This document shows, piece after piece, positions 1 through 13,263 of a DNA stretch of 64,000 nt. Numbering within the stretch: the stretch's first letter is position 1; the number at the start of each line of letters is the position of its first letter. The notes beneath the pieces are model-generated. The model was not told where the DNA came from and made no database searches. It saw nothing but the letters and a program-made list of their open reading frames with translations. The DNA is taken from positions 17,906,969 through 17,970,968 of the forward strand of contig ML677334.1 of NCBI GenBank assembly GCA_007922305.1. Direction: 5' to 3'. This DNA comes from Dermatemys mawii. Lineage: Eukaryota > Chordata > Testudines > Dermatemydidae. A program made the position numbers and the translations under genes.

Positions 1-3000
1 TTGGAGTTCTGAGTTTGTGTCGTATGTGCACCAAAATGCCACGGGGACTATCTAATTGGCAAGACTCAATGGTTTTGTAATGAAACTAGAAAGTTTTCTC
101 ACCTCCAACAAACTCCTTTCCCCACTTCTTTCTGACCTCTACTGAACACCTCCAAACCAATCTACTCATATCTTTGCTGGCAGACAGGCAGCCTGCTCTC
201 CACATCTATTATTTGCAGATAAGCTGACAGGTACAGCCTCCAATCTCTGTGGCACTCTCTGGGGAACAGGCATCCTGCTCACCCCTCCACTCCGCAGCAG
301 TGAGACAAGAAAGACTCCATCTCTCACTGTTGGGTAATTTACCACATTCTGGGCCTGAAGCACCCAGAATGGAATTCCTGATAAATAGGGGGAATGCTTC
401 GGTTAGCCTCAATACTAGGCAGTGTAAACTGGGACATCTCAAAGTCAAGGCACTATCCATTTGTGGAACTGGAGCTGTTTTAACCACACTGCTGCTGAAT
501 GAAAGAGGAGGCAAGTCACCTGCTCAAAACCCAGCAGATATTTGTGGATGTAGAAAACAGGTTATAATTGATCTCACAGCAAATGAAGGAGGTAGCCAGC
601 TGGCTGAGTCCCAAATACATTAAGAAGGGAAGGGAAGCAGAGAGTCCACAGGCTGCTAGGTTTCTCCCTAAACAAAAGAGAGCAGCACACAAAAGGTCTT
701 GGATCAGCTGCAGGAAGAGAGTGGGGGGTCATGCTGAGGGGAGAACGGATGCTTGGGTGGGTTCTCATCAAAGTTTACACAAACCTCTAGGCTAGCTTTA
801 TAAAGCTCTAGATCAGGTTCACAAAACATTTCTTGATGGTGGCTTGCCAATCTGGGCAAGAGGTTTGTGAGAATCCATCATGAAACCTGGACTCTCCTAA
901 TTTTCAAATTTATTCTGAAGTCTTGCACTGCCTTAATTATAGGGGCATTGTTTTATTTATATTTATGGGGTTTTCAAATGTACTCAACATTGGCCTAACT
1001 GCTCCCATTGGTTTTGACTTTAGGGGAAGCATTTCAGCCAGCACTGAACATTTTTGAAAAGCCCATCTTTATTTATTATAGCATGTCATCGTCAATTACC
1101 TGTCATTTAGTGAAAATTTTGGAGTAGATCCTCAGCTGGTGTAAGTCATTGGCATGCCTCCATTTGGAAATGTTTGCCTTGTGATTGTTTGTATATTTCC
1201 TTCTTGGTATGTTTATGGTCCCGTAAGCATTCCACTAGAATTGATATGATGGGACTCCCTCTGTCATTCTGCAGGAGTTCTTCATTCTGCAGGCATTCCA
1301 TAGTTTTGAAGGACTTCAAATCTTGAGTAAAATGAGTTCCCTGATGTGTCCCAAGAGAGATGGTTGACTGGTCTATGGATGTAACTTTGTGACATTGCTC
1401 TGTATTCTGAGTTAATGCTTACACACCATATGGTGCATTGTCAAGTTTCATTGTACTTATCCAGATCTTAATAAAAAGGGGAAAAAAGGGTGGAGGGGGA
1501 GAAAAAGAAAAGCATATTTTCAGGCCCAGTCTATTTCCCAAACTAACAAATGTCTCGGGAATTTGTTTTTTAATGTAAACTTGCACAGTATGTAGCAATA
1601 ATCCCCAACAGTAGCATTAGGCTAGAGCAGGGATCAGTGCAGGCTTCCTTTTGGTAATGATGAGCATGGGGAGCAACATTTATTCCCTTGTTCAGTAGAA
1701 GCTTTTGTAGTGCTAGCACCTAAGTATTACAAGACAGCATTATGAACAACTAAGGGAACAGAGACTGGAAAGTAAGCTGGGAAAGAATAAAAAAGTTACC
1801 AGTTACTGGAGACAAGTGGTTACCCCCCACCTTGTGTTTTAAAAATATCACAAGAAATTCAAGGAACAAAATAAACAGCTCACTTAGAGCACATTTTGCA
1901 CTCAAGTTTAATTTCTTCCTACTGTGTTGATTACCAAGCTGTTTGGTTTCTTTAGGCAGGATGGTGTGTGGGGGGGAACCTTTAAAAAGAGTCATTACAC
2001 ATGGAAATCAATTTCCACTAGTGTAGTTTTAATACAGGGTAAGTGCTACTGAAAACCATTTTTGCATGTATATGTAAAGAAAGTGAGTGTGTGTGTGTGT
2101 GTGTGTGTATTTTTATTCCTAAGAGAGAGAGAATATAAATGTGACTGTGTCCTTTTTTCCCCATCTTTTCTGTGTCACTTGTCTTTGAAGGCCTCCATTC
2201 TGCAAACAAATTACCTTGAGTGAAGTCAGGAAGGTTCTGTACAGGTGCAGGGGTCAACCCACCCAGATCCAGCTGAAAGATCACACCTGCAAAGATTTAT
2301 ACATATGATTAATTTTATGCATGTGAGTAGTCCCATTGCCTTCAATGAGCTCACCCCCAATGCATTCAATGACCATGCTCATATGCATAAAGTTAAGCAG
2401 TGTGTAAATCGTTCCAGGATTTGGGCTTTAGATAATGAGATCTTGGTGCACTGAATTTTCATATGTTCATTTTTGTAAAGTGCCTAACACAATGCACTTA
2501 GCCCTGACTGAGTACTTTGGGTGCCAATATCATCATCATATAACACAAACCATCTTTTTATTCTTTCTTGGGAAGTACTGTTTTTGGCAGAAATAACATA
2601 AGAAGTGGTTTATATAAGTCCTGTGACAAGTTTGTTCCTACCGATATTTCTCTCCCTTTTCTTCTTAGCCTGAAACAGATATTGAATAAGCAGTAGTTTA
2701 ACTAAAGCATAAATGTAAATTTTAAAAAGATGGGGAGTTCTAGATCTAGATCAGCTCCTATGTAGAACACATTAGTTTTCAATTATAGAACGTTAGTTAA
2801 GAGTTGTTTCAAACATGGTGAAGAATGCATAATTGTGCCCCTTTTGTATGGAATGACTAAAGAGTTGTAGACTACCAGTTGCACAGGGTTCAAAAAGGGC
2901 TTCACAGGTCCTAATGATGCCCAAAGCCATATTTGTAACTGTTTGGTAAAAATAATCAAAAAGACTTTCCCACAATGTGTCTGAGGCAGGAGGAGGAGAA

Positions 3001-6000
3001 GAAGGTAGGCTAGATAACTGAACTGGGAACCAGATATCCAGCACAAAAAGACAAGCAAACAAGGAGTTAATGTCGAGCACTTTGAATCAGAGATCTAAGT
3101 TGTTCTGATGTAGCCAAGCACATTACAATGGGGGAGTCAGCGGAGGATAACAAATTGGGTTCTTAGACACACTTTTAAATTGCATAATTTATTTCTTATT
3201 TGAAAAATAAAATACTCTCTGAGGCAGGATTACCATCTTTGAAATCCAAAAAAAAAACTTCCCTCCAACCCCTCAAAAGGCAAGCCCACTGCAAACCCAA
3301 CCCCCAATTATTCAGCAACTCCACAGCCCCCACCCCTCAACAGCCACTTATGGTCTCTAGATAACACATACAGATAAGATAGATAACATTATATAGCTCC
3401 TCATTCTGAAGTGACTCAAACCCTCTTTCACACATACGTGCAGTTCACTTGCGTGTTGGTGAGCAGACAGCTGCTGTATTTTCAACAGTTTTGATCTGTT
3501 GTCATTTAAACTGCGGAAGTGGGAACACTGCAGCTTCTTTAGCTGGACACAGAAGCTTTTAACATTAGATATCCCAGTGTAATGTGATAATAATGCCAGA
3601 TTAAATTATTTTTCTGGCACCTGGCAAATCTATTTTTAAAAAATGGCCAACCCAGTCAGATACCAGCTAGGCAGTAACCCTCCTCTGAGCCAAATCCTGC
3701 TCATTATGCTCATGGAAACAGTCTCACAGGGGCTCTTCACATGAGCATAGAAAGCACGATTTCACCCTTTATTCTGTTTTTAAAATTTTTAAGCAGCAAA
3801 ATCCTGACTAGTTCAGTGTCATTTTCTGTTATATACTCCATGTGGAAAGCATAGTAGCCATCATTGCTATCTTTTCAGATCTTTAAGCCTCTTGAAGACT
3901 CTTACCTGAGTCCATAAAACAATTTGCATTAAGGGAAGGAAATATTAAGGACCTTTCTACATGAATAATTTCACTGATTTTACTCAAGCTATTCACGTAG
4001 CAAGTGTGGTAAACCCAGAGCAGACTGCTACAGGAGGGAGTGGTGGTAAGCAGTCCTAGAAGGATAAAAGGCCCTCCCCTTGCCAAATGAGAAAAGATAA
4101 CCTCAGGTTAACTGGATTCAGCTGAGTAGAGGTTGCCAGAGACTCAGCTGAGATCAGCTGAGGCCAGTTAAGGAGACCTTTTTAAACCTTCCCCTGTGAG
4201 GAAGGAGGGGAGGAGACAGAGAGAGGGAGTGAGGTTGCCAGCAGGCTGGGGTGGCAGGACAAGGAGCCCCTCCAAGAAGGGAGGCAGCATTTCCCTGGCC
4301 GGAAGGGGAAAAAACCCTGGCCAAAAAGCTACTGAAGGGAAGGAAAAGCTTGCCCTGGGAGAGTTAGGAGGAGTGCCCTGCCCAAACCAGTCTCTCCCAG
4401 GCATAACAGACTTATATCGGGTGAGACAGGGAGGGTACTTTGCCACACAACGTACTACTCAGTGTGAGACTGGATGGCATTTGATCCTAAAGTTGTGTTG
4501 TCAGTCACTGACATATCAGACATTTAAAAAACCAATCTTAGGTATGTGTGCTAGATTTCATAGTGTTGTGTAGTCCTCCCTGTAACCTGACAAACAATAT
4601 TATAGAAAGTGCCTCTCGCAGCACCAGAGTTAATGAATTGGTTTTGCTCTTTAAGCAGGGATTCAATCAGTTTGCTATATATGAGGAATATAGTTTATCC
4701 TCCCAAAAATTACAGTTGCTCTTTTGGCACAAATATTTTTTTTTATTTACAAGTAAATCCAATAATTTGTTTGAGTTCAAATTACTTTAAAAAAATTCTT
4801 TTAAGAAATGTATCACCTGAAGTCCATATTTTGTCCCAAATGATCTTAGTAATGCAATAATGCATACTTTACACATAGCCTACACTCTAGATTTTAATGA
4901 GTTTAACTATGTTGAAAGTTGTTTTTTCTAAGGATTAGTGATCATCATTTACCACTTTTCTTTATAGCTGAAAATTTCTCCTTCAGTAGAGGCTGACAGG
5001 TATTTTTTCTTCTACAGAGAATTCTAAAAGCTTACCACTTTAAAAATGCCCCTGTCATCTCCCATTGTTCTCAATGGGATTGGAGTTAGAGCTGCCCTTC
5101 ACAAAGGTATCATGTTTCAAAATGGCTACTGACTCCCATTGCTCCCAGTAGGAGTAAAGTCAAACTACCCTCAGCTAAGACGGTGATGACAGCATAGAGA
5201 ATCACTGACTCAAAGGAAGGTGCCCTGAAGAAAAAGAATAGAAAAGAAACTCTTTGTCTTTATAATTCCAGATTAAATTAAACTGATTTTTAAACACTTA
5301 CGTACCAATCATAATTATAGGTTTATTTTCTGGCATCATTACGGGGCAGAATTAACATCATTTGAGTGCCTTACAGTGCATTTCCATACCCTAACATGTT
5401 TAAATTTATTTTAAGTAACTCATAATTCTCCCCAAAATGAATCATTAAAAATAGAACCCCGTCTCACTCATTGTGTATTTTCACCAGATTCACTAAGAGC
5501 TTGATCCAAACTCCAGTTAATTCCTCGGAAAGGCTGCCCTTCATGTAGCACAATGTAAATAGTTAGCTATGTGATTTGGTAATTAATTACTTAATATTCT
5601 AAAAAATGGAAAAAAAATCCAATATGCTGCATGGGCAATAAATACAGTTTCGAAAGACATATCATCATATCATTCATAATACAAAACTAGGAAACTCAAA
5701 AGCACCTCTGTTCAGTGGTGCGTATTTTGCTGCCCAATAGAGCCATTTTGTTGCTAAGGCTGGTATAAAAAGAAATAGCAATAAAGTTGTTGGCCAAATA
5801 TATTCTCTCTTAAAGTTACTTTTAATCTTAACACCTGAGTGGCTCACAAATAGATGCATGATCACAATGAGACAGATTCAATGGAGCGCCATGTACTCCA
5901 ATGGCATTATATAATAGCTGAATTGTTCTTGCTTAAATGAAATAATAGTAGAAATAATTCATGCAGACACTAAAAAAAGGAAAATTTCAGACAAATTTTC

Positions 6001-7286
6001 AGTTTTAGAAAGTTGCAAGCTATTGAAAAGCCTGGGGTTAGAGTGGAAAAGCTTACACAACTGTTAGCATTTGCTTCTGCTCCTACTATAACACTCTAGT
6101 CTGTCCACAGTGGGATGGCATAACATTTGGAAATGCATTCCAGTTAGTCAAGACATTAATTTTCATGCATTCTGCCTAATGGCAAAATTTCTGACAATAG
6201 TATTACTATTCTGAAAAGGTTTTGACTGTATCATAAATGTTCTCTGTGATATGGCTGTTGGGGACCATAGAAAATGCATGTTCTGTGGAGATGCACATTT
6301 TCAAGGAGTTTCTAATAGAACTTGAAGAAAAAACCCAATGATGTTCAAATGAAAAGCAGTTTTAGTACAGAAAGCATGGCAGCATGAATTTCACTGCTTC
6401 CCCCTTTAATTTTCCTGTTGCTTTCTGCTGGTACACATATAGGCAGATATAGGGGAAGGATTACTGTGATCAGATTCTCTGCACTAATCCCCCATAGCTG
6501 CTTCAGCTTCAGCTATATGACATTACGTAACTGTGCCCTGGAAATACTTTGGCTGACTGCAGTCAGTCCATGCCAGAGGTACTTAGTGCTAGGAGGAAAC
6601 TGGCAGTAATGGATTTGGATGGTTAGATGGTTTCTGAGATCACCTACAAACAAAATTCTAATTATAATGGGAATTTGTTCAGGATCGGGATAATAATGTA
6701 TGATATGTTTTCCTTGTGCTGATTTGTGCTGATGTGCAGTAAATGGGATCACAGGCAAGTAAAATTTCAAGCAGAAACTTTGATGACTCATACTCCAAGT
6801 TCCCTGGTCATTATGGATAGAAGATGAACACTGGGATAGGGCTGTGCAATGTACACAAAATATAATTCTGAAACAACACTTTCCTTGTGTAGCGAATCCC
6901 TCACCTTGGATCTTAAAATCTTTAAAGGGACTTTCTCTTTCAATGGGCCTTGTCAACTTCTACTCTCACAAAATCTTTAGATTGAATATTGTTGTGCTAT
7001 CTGTGCCCAACTAAGGGCCCCAGGAGTCAAACAGAAGTACCCTATACACATAAAATGAAGTAGACTGCAGCCACCTGACTTCCCAAGCCACAGATGAGCA
7101 CTGCATTTGGGAAGCTCCATTTTAGAATTCTCTGGGCCATATATGTACTGCAAGCCTCAGCTGGCTCTCGCATAGACTTCCCATCTTCTCTGTATCATAA
7201 CAGGCATAGGCACACTATTTTGGCCCTTTTGGGGTATGTTGCCTAGAAGGAGCCTACTGTATTTGGACCCAGCAAAAACGGAGCAA
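1..7286. other. Non-coding sequence upstream of first coding exon
   Basis: No credible exon was found; ORFs are short and unlike known proteins. It holds a GT microsatellite at 2087-2108 and purine-rich runs near 1475-1515. A GC-richer block at about 4020-4460 may be an old LTR or repeat. Short pieces resembling the ancient 'cattgacttcaatggg' repeat occur near 1125 and 5060. If the usual CDH20 structure holds, this is part of the first intron. Confidence 0.5.
2087..2108. repeat. (GT)11 microsatellite
   Basis: Eleven perfect GT units, preceded by an interrupted GTGA unit. Confidence 0.95.
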
Positions 7287-7427
7287 GACACAGAGGGAGC
7301 TTATAGAAACGCAGCTTGTGGGATGTGCTTGCTTTATTTTTCTGACAGCAAAACTGAAAAAAAACATCAAAGTGAGGCTTTGCACTCTGGAGTGGGAAGC
7401 GCTCAAACATTTTAAAGGACAGGACAT
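7287..7427 (-). repeat. Gypsy LTR-like direct repeat, copy 1
   Basis: Aligns with 9872-10012 in the same orientation, at moderate identity with small gaps. The outer limits of the LTR are not clear. Confidence 0.55.
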
Positions 7428-7869
7428 CACATTACATTCCTCTGCACTACTTTAAAAAACTTTACAAAAGCATTGTCATTTATATGGCTAACATAAGACA
7501 CTGTATAACCTAATTAAAAATTGATGAGTGGACTACCACAGACTCTTAAATTGCCAGGGATTATTCTGACCTGGAATGGGAACTCACTAACTAAACAATT
7601 TATCAGTTCAGGTGCACAACTGGTTTTTGCACTCTCTTGGGATAATATGGCAATGTGGAGAGGAGGGGTGGCAGTGTCTTGAACAAGAACAGTCTGGGGT
7701 AAGGAATCAACTAGATCTAGTATAGAATCAACTGGATATGATATCAAAGTTTCTCCCAACAAGTCATTAGAAATTAGGAGTTATCATGGAAAGAGGTTCA
7801 ATCAGAAGAACAGAGTCTTACTGGAACATCCCTGGACTCCAGTAGTAGTTGAGGCTGCAACTGCTTCAT

Positions 7870-8367
7870 ATTTCATTTCCATAAAATACAATCTGATGTT
7901 TTGTTTGAGGTAAAACTAAGTCCCTTGCATTTTACAAGTTCTCTAAGTAACCCTTTCACTCCAGAACTGTAGTTATGAGTCCACACAAGTTTCTGACTTG
8001 AAAAGAATGATGCCAAGTCTCACATCATCATTTAATTTGCATAGCTTGAGATTTGACTACATGTGGGGCAACATAAGGAAATAACAGATCCCCACAGGTA
8101 CGCAAAGATCTGTTCAAGAAAAGTGTTGTAGGTGACTCCTGAGTAGTAGCATGTTGTATGTTCTTGTAAACAAACAAGAAATTGTCTAATTTCTTCTGAT
8201 GACTCAAAATAGACTTGTTATTTCTTAAGGTATGCTTAAGTGTTTAGTACAAAGCATTCCACTAATCTGTTTGTAGCAGGGTGTTATGAAGCAGAGCATA
8301 TGTGCTGAATTTCATTTGAAGCTAGGTACTTCTGACATTCTTTAGAACAGAAATGAGGTCCATTATC
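7870..8367 (-). pseudogene. Gypsy integrase fragments
   Basis: The minus-strand reading gives DNGPHF at 8350-8367 and HPATN at 8270-8284, the second catalytic Asp region and the following helix of retroviral-type integrases. A later stretch HATTQESPTTLF lies near 8110-8145. In-frame stops and frame changes occur, so the gene is dead. Confidence 0.68.
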
Positions 8368-8470
8368 ATTCATCAACTGTAACGATAAACCAAATTGGCT
8401 AAATAAGGTACAAAGATGAACTTTCACCTTGAGTATCCCTGTTGGGACCTATTTTCCCCAATATAAGTCT

Positions 8471-8809
8471 TCAAAATTGTAGAGATGAACAAAGTCTGGT
8501 GATAGTAGATGCAGAAATCAGTGAGACGGCAGCTCCAGAATCAAGCTCCATCCTTATAGGACCTCCTTCAACTAAAGTTGTGACCCAGATGCCATTTCTG
8601 ACTCCAGCTTCTGATAACACATGTAGTGCTATATCTTGGTCAGTGTCAGTAGAACTCTTGTCTTTTTCCATAGTATGAATTCCCAGCTTCCCTCCTTTCT
8701 TAGGTTTATTCTTGGATGGATGGTTACTCTGTGTTGTTGGTTGTTGAACTGTGATACGAGTCACAATCATGTGCCCAGCAATCCTTCTAAGTAGCACAGT
8801 TTGTGCCAA
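8471..8809 (-). pseudogene. Gypsy aspartic protease fragment
   Basis: A 112-codon open stretch has the retropepsin motif ELDSGAAVSLIS near codon 90 (about 8545-8510), with the catalytic Asp of the D-S/T-G triad. It lies just downstream of gag in the element's own orientation. Confidence 0.7.
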
Positions 8810-9060
8810 ATGGAAATTTCATCCATTGCCGTGGTGCTCTGTGTTGCTCATTCACAAGATGAACTTCTCTGTTCACACTAAATTCCAGAGAATCCCTCTC
8901 TGAGGTTTCCATTGCAATTGCTATGTTAACTGCCTTATTGAATGCAAGTGCTGATACACTCAATAACTTCTTCTGAACGTAGTCATTGCATAATCCAGAA
9001 ACCAACTGGTCACATAAGTCATCACAATGTTTCCCCGAATGACAATGCTCTGACAACTTC
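8787..9060 (-). pseudogene. Gypsy gag capsid fragment
   Basis: An 89-codon open stretch contains a pattern like Gypsy capsid C-termini: an EHC..GKH start, DQLVSGL, VQKKLLS and an AMETSERDS tail. Zinc-knuckle cysteines expected downstream are degenerate. The structural protein would have packaged the element RNA. Non-functional fragment. Confidence 0.7.
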
Positions 9061-9871
9061 CTTAGAGCAGCAGTAAATTGTGCTATCGACAGTCCACTTC
9101 TCTGATGTCATTGATGGAACCTATATCATTCTGCCGTGGGATAGGAGAAAATGTTCCTGCATTGCTACAGTAATTGCAGTTTATATGGCAGTTCAGGGCA
9201 CAGTAGGAGCCAATAGATCATGCAGCAGTCCATATGCCTTCAGACCCATCACTGTCAACAAGGCTGAAACTCATCCAGCTCAAAACATTCATGATATATC
9301 ACCCATGTTTTGCAGTTTCTGTCGAATTCACCAACACACCCCACAAAAGTTGCCATTTCTCTGCTCTCGTGTTGGCTTTTGCACCTCGTGGATGTCTTCT
9401 CTGCCACACAAAAACTATTACTGCACTATCCGTGCTTGACCTGCCTGCACCCAGGCCAACACTGCAGACTATTTTTTTCTTTTTTTGACTGTACTTGGTT
9501 TCCCTCTGCTGGCTATAGACCCTCAACACAGGCTAAGCTGTTTGTCCCTTCCTTTACCTGCATCAGGTCAACCAAGAAGGCTGCTTGATTTCCCCTCACT
9601 GCTTTGTTTTCAGATGCTCCAGACAGCAGCCTGTTCCTTTGTTCTGTTTTTAATTGCCTATTTCCCCCTCTCTATCTTCTCTGGATCACATTGTCTCAGC
9701 AGCAAATGGAGCAGTCTGTCACCTTGTGCCTCTATGTGAACTTCCTCCCCTTTTTACAGTATTATTTGCTTATTTTCTCTTTATGTTCAGGGAATTGGGA
9801 GCACTGGACACTCATGGGATAGAAATCTTCCATTGCCAAATGTTATTTCAGAACCAGTAGAGAAGGAAATA

Positions 9872-10012
9872 AACACAGAGGGAACTGACAGAAAAACAGC
9901 TGTCTTGCTGTTCTCACTTTATGCTTCTGGCAGCAAAACTGAAACTAACATGAAAGTGAGACTTTCCACTGGGGTGGGGGAAAATGCTCACACATTTAAA
10001 GGGACAGGACAA
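9872..10012 (-). repeat. Gypsy LTR-like direct repeat, copy 2
   Basis: Partner of 7287-7427. Conserved blocks include the stretch around gacagcaaaactgaaa and the ggacaggaca tail. It lies on the 5' side of the minus-strand element. Confidence 0.55.
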
Positions 10013-10345
10013 TCCTGGGCCCAATTCTGACTTGTTACACAGGTACAACTTCCATTGACTTTACAGTGAGTTGGATTCATTTAATTGAGTGCAGAGATTG
10101 GACCCAATGGATTTATCATGCCAACATCAGTAACTGCCCTCCCTCTCCAATTTATAAAGCCCCCTCTATTCTGTAAATCATTCTGGCTATAATGTATTTA
10201 TACTATTGAATATTTATAGTATTTTGTGCCTTGTTTATTGTAGCTGTTATGCTTTAGAGTAGACTGTAAGCTCCTCAGGGCATGGGGACTTATCTGTTTG
10301 CCACACTTCACATAATGTACAACAACATGCACATCAGTTGTACTA

Positions 10346-10646
10346 CAGCGGTTGGCAACCTTTCAGAGGTGGCATGCCGAATCTTCATTTCAGTCTAATA
10401 TAAAGTTTCACCAGTAATAAATTTTAATGTTTTAGAAGGTCTTTCTATAAGTCTATATTATGTAACTAAACTATCATTGTATATAAAGTAAAGAAGGTTT
10501 TTAAAATGTTTAAGAAGCTTAATTTAAAATTAAATTAAAATGCAGAGCCCCCCGGACAAGTGGCCAGGACCCAGGCAGCATGAGTGGCACTGAAAATCAG
10601 CCCGCGTGCCGCCTTTGGCACGCATGCCATAGGTTGCCTACCCCTG
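10346..10646. mobile_element. hAT-type MITE (GGTTGGCAACC family)
   Basis: The left end cagcggttggcaacct and the inverted right end aggttgcctacccctg form terminal inverted repeats of about 16 bp with a CAG..CTG border. Flanks share only a partial duplication. It has no coding capacity. The AT-rich middle and the GC-rich 3' part (10550-10620) are typical of this reptile family. Confidence 0.7.
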
Positions 10647-11743
10647 CACTATATAATGATACTGTTTCTATTATACCCCATTAAAAGCTATGGTTATATT
10701 ACAACACTCCATTCTTGTAACTTCTTCATGTTAAAAATATCACATTATATTACTTTCCACTTAAAGAATTTTCTATGCAGCTGTGCAAAATAATTTGTAA
10801 TAATCTTTAATCATTTGAAGGGTTTCAATTAAGGGAATTTGACAGATATCTCCTGCCAGTTTTTATTTCCTCAGGATGAAACAATTAAGTAGGCCTCAAT
10901 GCCATAAATTTATAACAGTAATGAAATTAAGTGTGTGTTAGTTAAGTGTCACAACTGAAAAAAACACTTGCTAAAGAGTTCATTTGTTCTGAGAAGGAGG
11001 GAAAATAGAGTTCCCCAAAAGAACAGCAGAAATACTAAACCCACAGGATGTGCTGAATATTTTGACAGAGTAACTCAAGTGCAAAGTCACCTCATTTAAC
11101 CCAGAAAAACAATAAATAAAAAGATTGCAACAGTCCGTGGTCAGGAGCGAGGTCACCAGCTAATCTGACTTCATGACAACAAAAGATCCTAGACTGATGA
11201 GAAAATGTCCTCTGATGGAGGTCGGCATTCCTCTGCCTAAATGAGCCTTTTAGACTTAAGAAGGAAAAATTTGTTAGCTCGACTCACTTAGACATATCCC
11301 ACAATAGCATGTGACCATCAGCATTCTGAAACCTTTTGTGGATTATATAATGCTTAACTGACCATTCACATTCTAGAAATGTCACATTAGAAGCAGCAAT
11401 CAGCTCTTCAGAGAGAAGGCAACGGAGTGTGAAACCTGAATTCAAGCAACAGGGGTTTGAAAGAATTAAAATAATTAGAAAGTCAAAAATAATTCGCAGT
11501 TGCTAGAAATGAAATTCAAGGTTTGTAATATAGCCATCATATTTAAGATTATTTTCTTTTTCTGTTTAGAAACCAGCTGGCACAGAGGTGTTAGTTATCT
11601 TTTAAATGTTTTCATGGGGCTTCTGGTCATAAATATTCCTAAAGTGCAATCTGTTAACTCAAACTGATCAATAACATACTGGAACCCCACAGGTACTTAA
11701 GGTAGCAAAGCAGAGAACTTTTATTTACTAACTATATCCCACT

Positions 11744-12682
11744 CAGGGCCGGCTCTAGGTTTTTTGTCGCCCCAAGCAAAAAAAATTTTGCCCATTTTTT
11801 GCAATGGAACTTTCAATTGAAATTAATGCAATTCCTGACAAATGATTTTGAGACATGGTGGACCTCAAATAATTGTTCAGTCATTTCAGTTTTGAGAATC
11901 TGCACTCACCGGGAGCCACTTATAGTGGTAATGCTAAAAGAATGTGTAATGCTGTAGCAGTGTTTGGAGTGGAAAAAATCATTTCTTGCTATAAATTCTA
12001 ATACTTTTAGAGGGGAAGTTTTAGGACTTATTATCTCAGAAAAAGCTATTAATTCATTATACAATTCTACTCCATCAGTGTCTGCAGCATTATCAGTACT
12101 GAGCGTTAAATGTAGGTCTTGCTTAAAATCTAATCAGTTCTTCCTCTTGTCATGCAAAACTTAAGCTTCAAGTTTATATTTTAATGTTTTACTTTTGTCC
12201 CACAGCTGATTTTTGTCGTCGGCTAGAATAAGTAAATAAATAAATGCTTTACTCACCTTTACCAAGGTTTGATTACTTTGAAACTTTAAACGATTTAAAA
12301 CAAGTTCAAACACAAGCAAAATATTCAATACCACACGCTAAAACACTGGCAACAACACAACATGGAAATTGGCACGAATGGCGCTGATAGGGCAGCACAG
12401 TACATAAAGTAAATGTGATTCCTGGTGTAATTAATCAATAGCCGTTAACGTTAACACATTTATGCACTTTCACATTATGGGTGACTGTATCACGACGCGA
12501 CACAATATTTTTTATGTCATGCTCCTATCGCACTACTGGAGATTTTTTTGATCTTCATGTATTTTTTTCGTACGTTGGTGGATTTGTCTGAAAAAAAAGG
12601 ATGGCCAGCACTGGAACGACACCTCTGGAAATGTGCCTCCCCAAGCATGTGCTTGCTTTGCCAGTGCCTAGAGCCGGTCCTG
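11744..12682. mobile_element. hAT-type non-autonomous element with perfect 8-bp TSD
   Basis: The terminal inverted repeats start CAGGGCCGGCTCTAGG (left) and CAGGACCGGCTCTAGG (right, complement). The flanking 8-mer atcccact is exactly duplicated at 11736-11743 and 12683-12690. The ORF at 11964-12164 is not meaningful. Confidence 0.88.
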
Positions 12683-12888
12683 ATCCCACTGGTGATTGCA
12701 TCTGAGTGTGCAAAGCTGGAACTAATAAAGTAATGAGTCTTCCTTGTCTAGGACTAGCATACCGTGATATCAGAGTTTTATGTGGTGGACTGAATGTTTT
12801 AGAGAACAGTTGTCTTGAGCAAAAAGATGCTCCCTCTCGGCTGGTAAAAACATGAATTTCTTACTGTAGATTTTCCTTAACTTTACAG

Positions 12889-13263
12889 GAGACCATCATC
12901 CTTAAAGCTGTCCGCTACAAGCAAAGTCTCTCTTTTTCTTCTTTAAAAACCCAGGCTGGGATGTTTTGACTTTTTTTAAAAAAAACAAAAAACAAAAAAA
13001 ACCCTGGTAAACAGATGTGGACTTCAGATAGAATGAGCAATGCAAAAAACTTGCTTGGACTTGGTGTGTCCTTATATTTTTGGGGACTGATGGACCTTAC
13101 TACACTTGCACTGTCTGGGAGTGCCAGGCCACTCACCAAAAGCCAGGATGATAACCTGTCGGACAAGCTGCTACTGCATCAGAGAATGAAGAGGAGTTGG
13201 GTGTGGAACCAGTTTTTTGTTCTTGAAGAATACACTGGAACCGATCCTCTGTATGTTGGCAAG
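12889..13263 (+). CDS. CDH20: CDH20 first coding exon: start, signal peptide, prodomain, mature N-terminus
   Basis: Coding starts at ATG 13015 and covers residues 1-83, ending phase 0 before GTAAGA at 13264. A strong acceptor (pyrimidine-rich run then CAG, AG at 12887-12888) suggests the exon begins at 12889 with 126 nt of 5' UTR; the exact border is inferred. Residues 13-33 are hydrophobic and serve as signal peptide. A short prodomain follows and ends with RMKR (57-60), the proprotein convertase site. The mature chain starts SWVWNQFF, with the Trp2 and Trp4 of type II strand-swap adhesion. A second in-frame ATG lies at codon 7, but the first is kept because the family shares MWTS. An upstream non-coding exon is expected but not identified. 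Confidence 0.93.

Larger units (their letters stand above)
7287..10012 (-). mobile_element. Ty3/Gypsy LTR retrotransposon remnant, internally deleted
   Basis: Read on the minus strand, the order is LTR-like block (about 9872-10012), gag capsid fragment (about 9060-8790), protease fragment with the DSGA active site (near 8540), integrase fragments (8367-about 7870), LTR-like block (7287-7427). The two flanking blocks are diverged direct repeats sharing cacagaggg, ctgacagcaaaactgaaa and ggacaggaca segments. Reverse transcriptase and RNase H are missing between protease and integrase. Several stops and frameshifts show that it is dead. Family level is by motif recognition. Confidence 0.72.

Noticed and set aside
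2018..2284. 88-codon minus-strand ORF
   Set aside because: Its Thr-His repeat is a translation of the GT microsatellite.
6513..6956. 147-codon minus-strand ORF
   Set aside because: No recognisable domain, ordinary AT content, no splice context; consistent with chance in non-coding sequence.
1..12888. Upstream non-coding CDH20 exon or promoter
   Set aside because: Expected for the gene, but no sequence here stands out and I cannot support a position.
12961..13014. Splice acceptor directly before the ATG (AAACAG at 13009-13014)
   Set aside because: It is preceded by purine-rich A runs; the acceptor at 12887-12888 has a much better pyrimidine tract.
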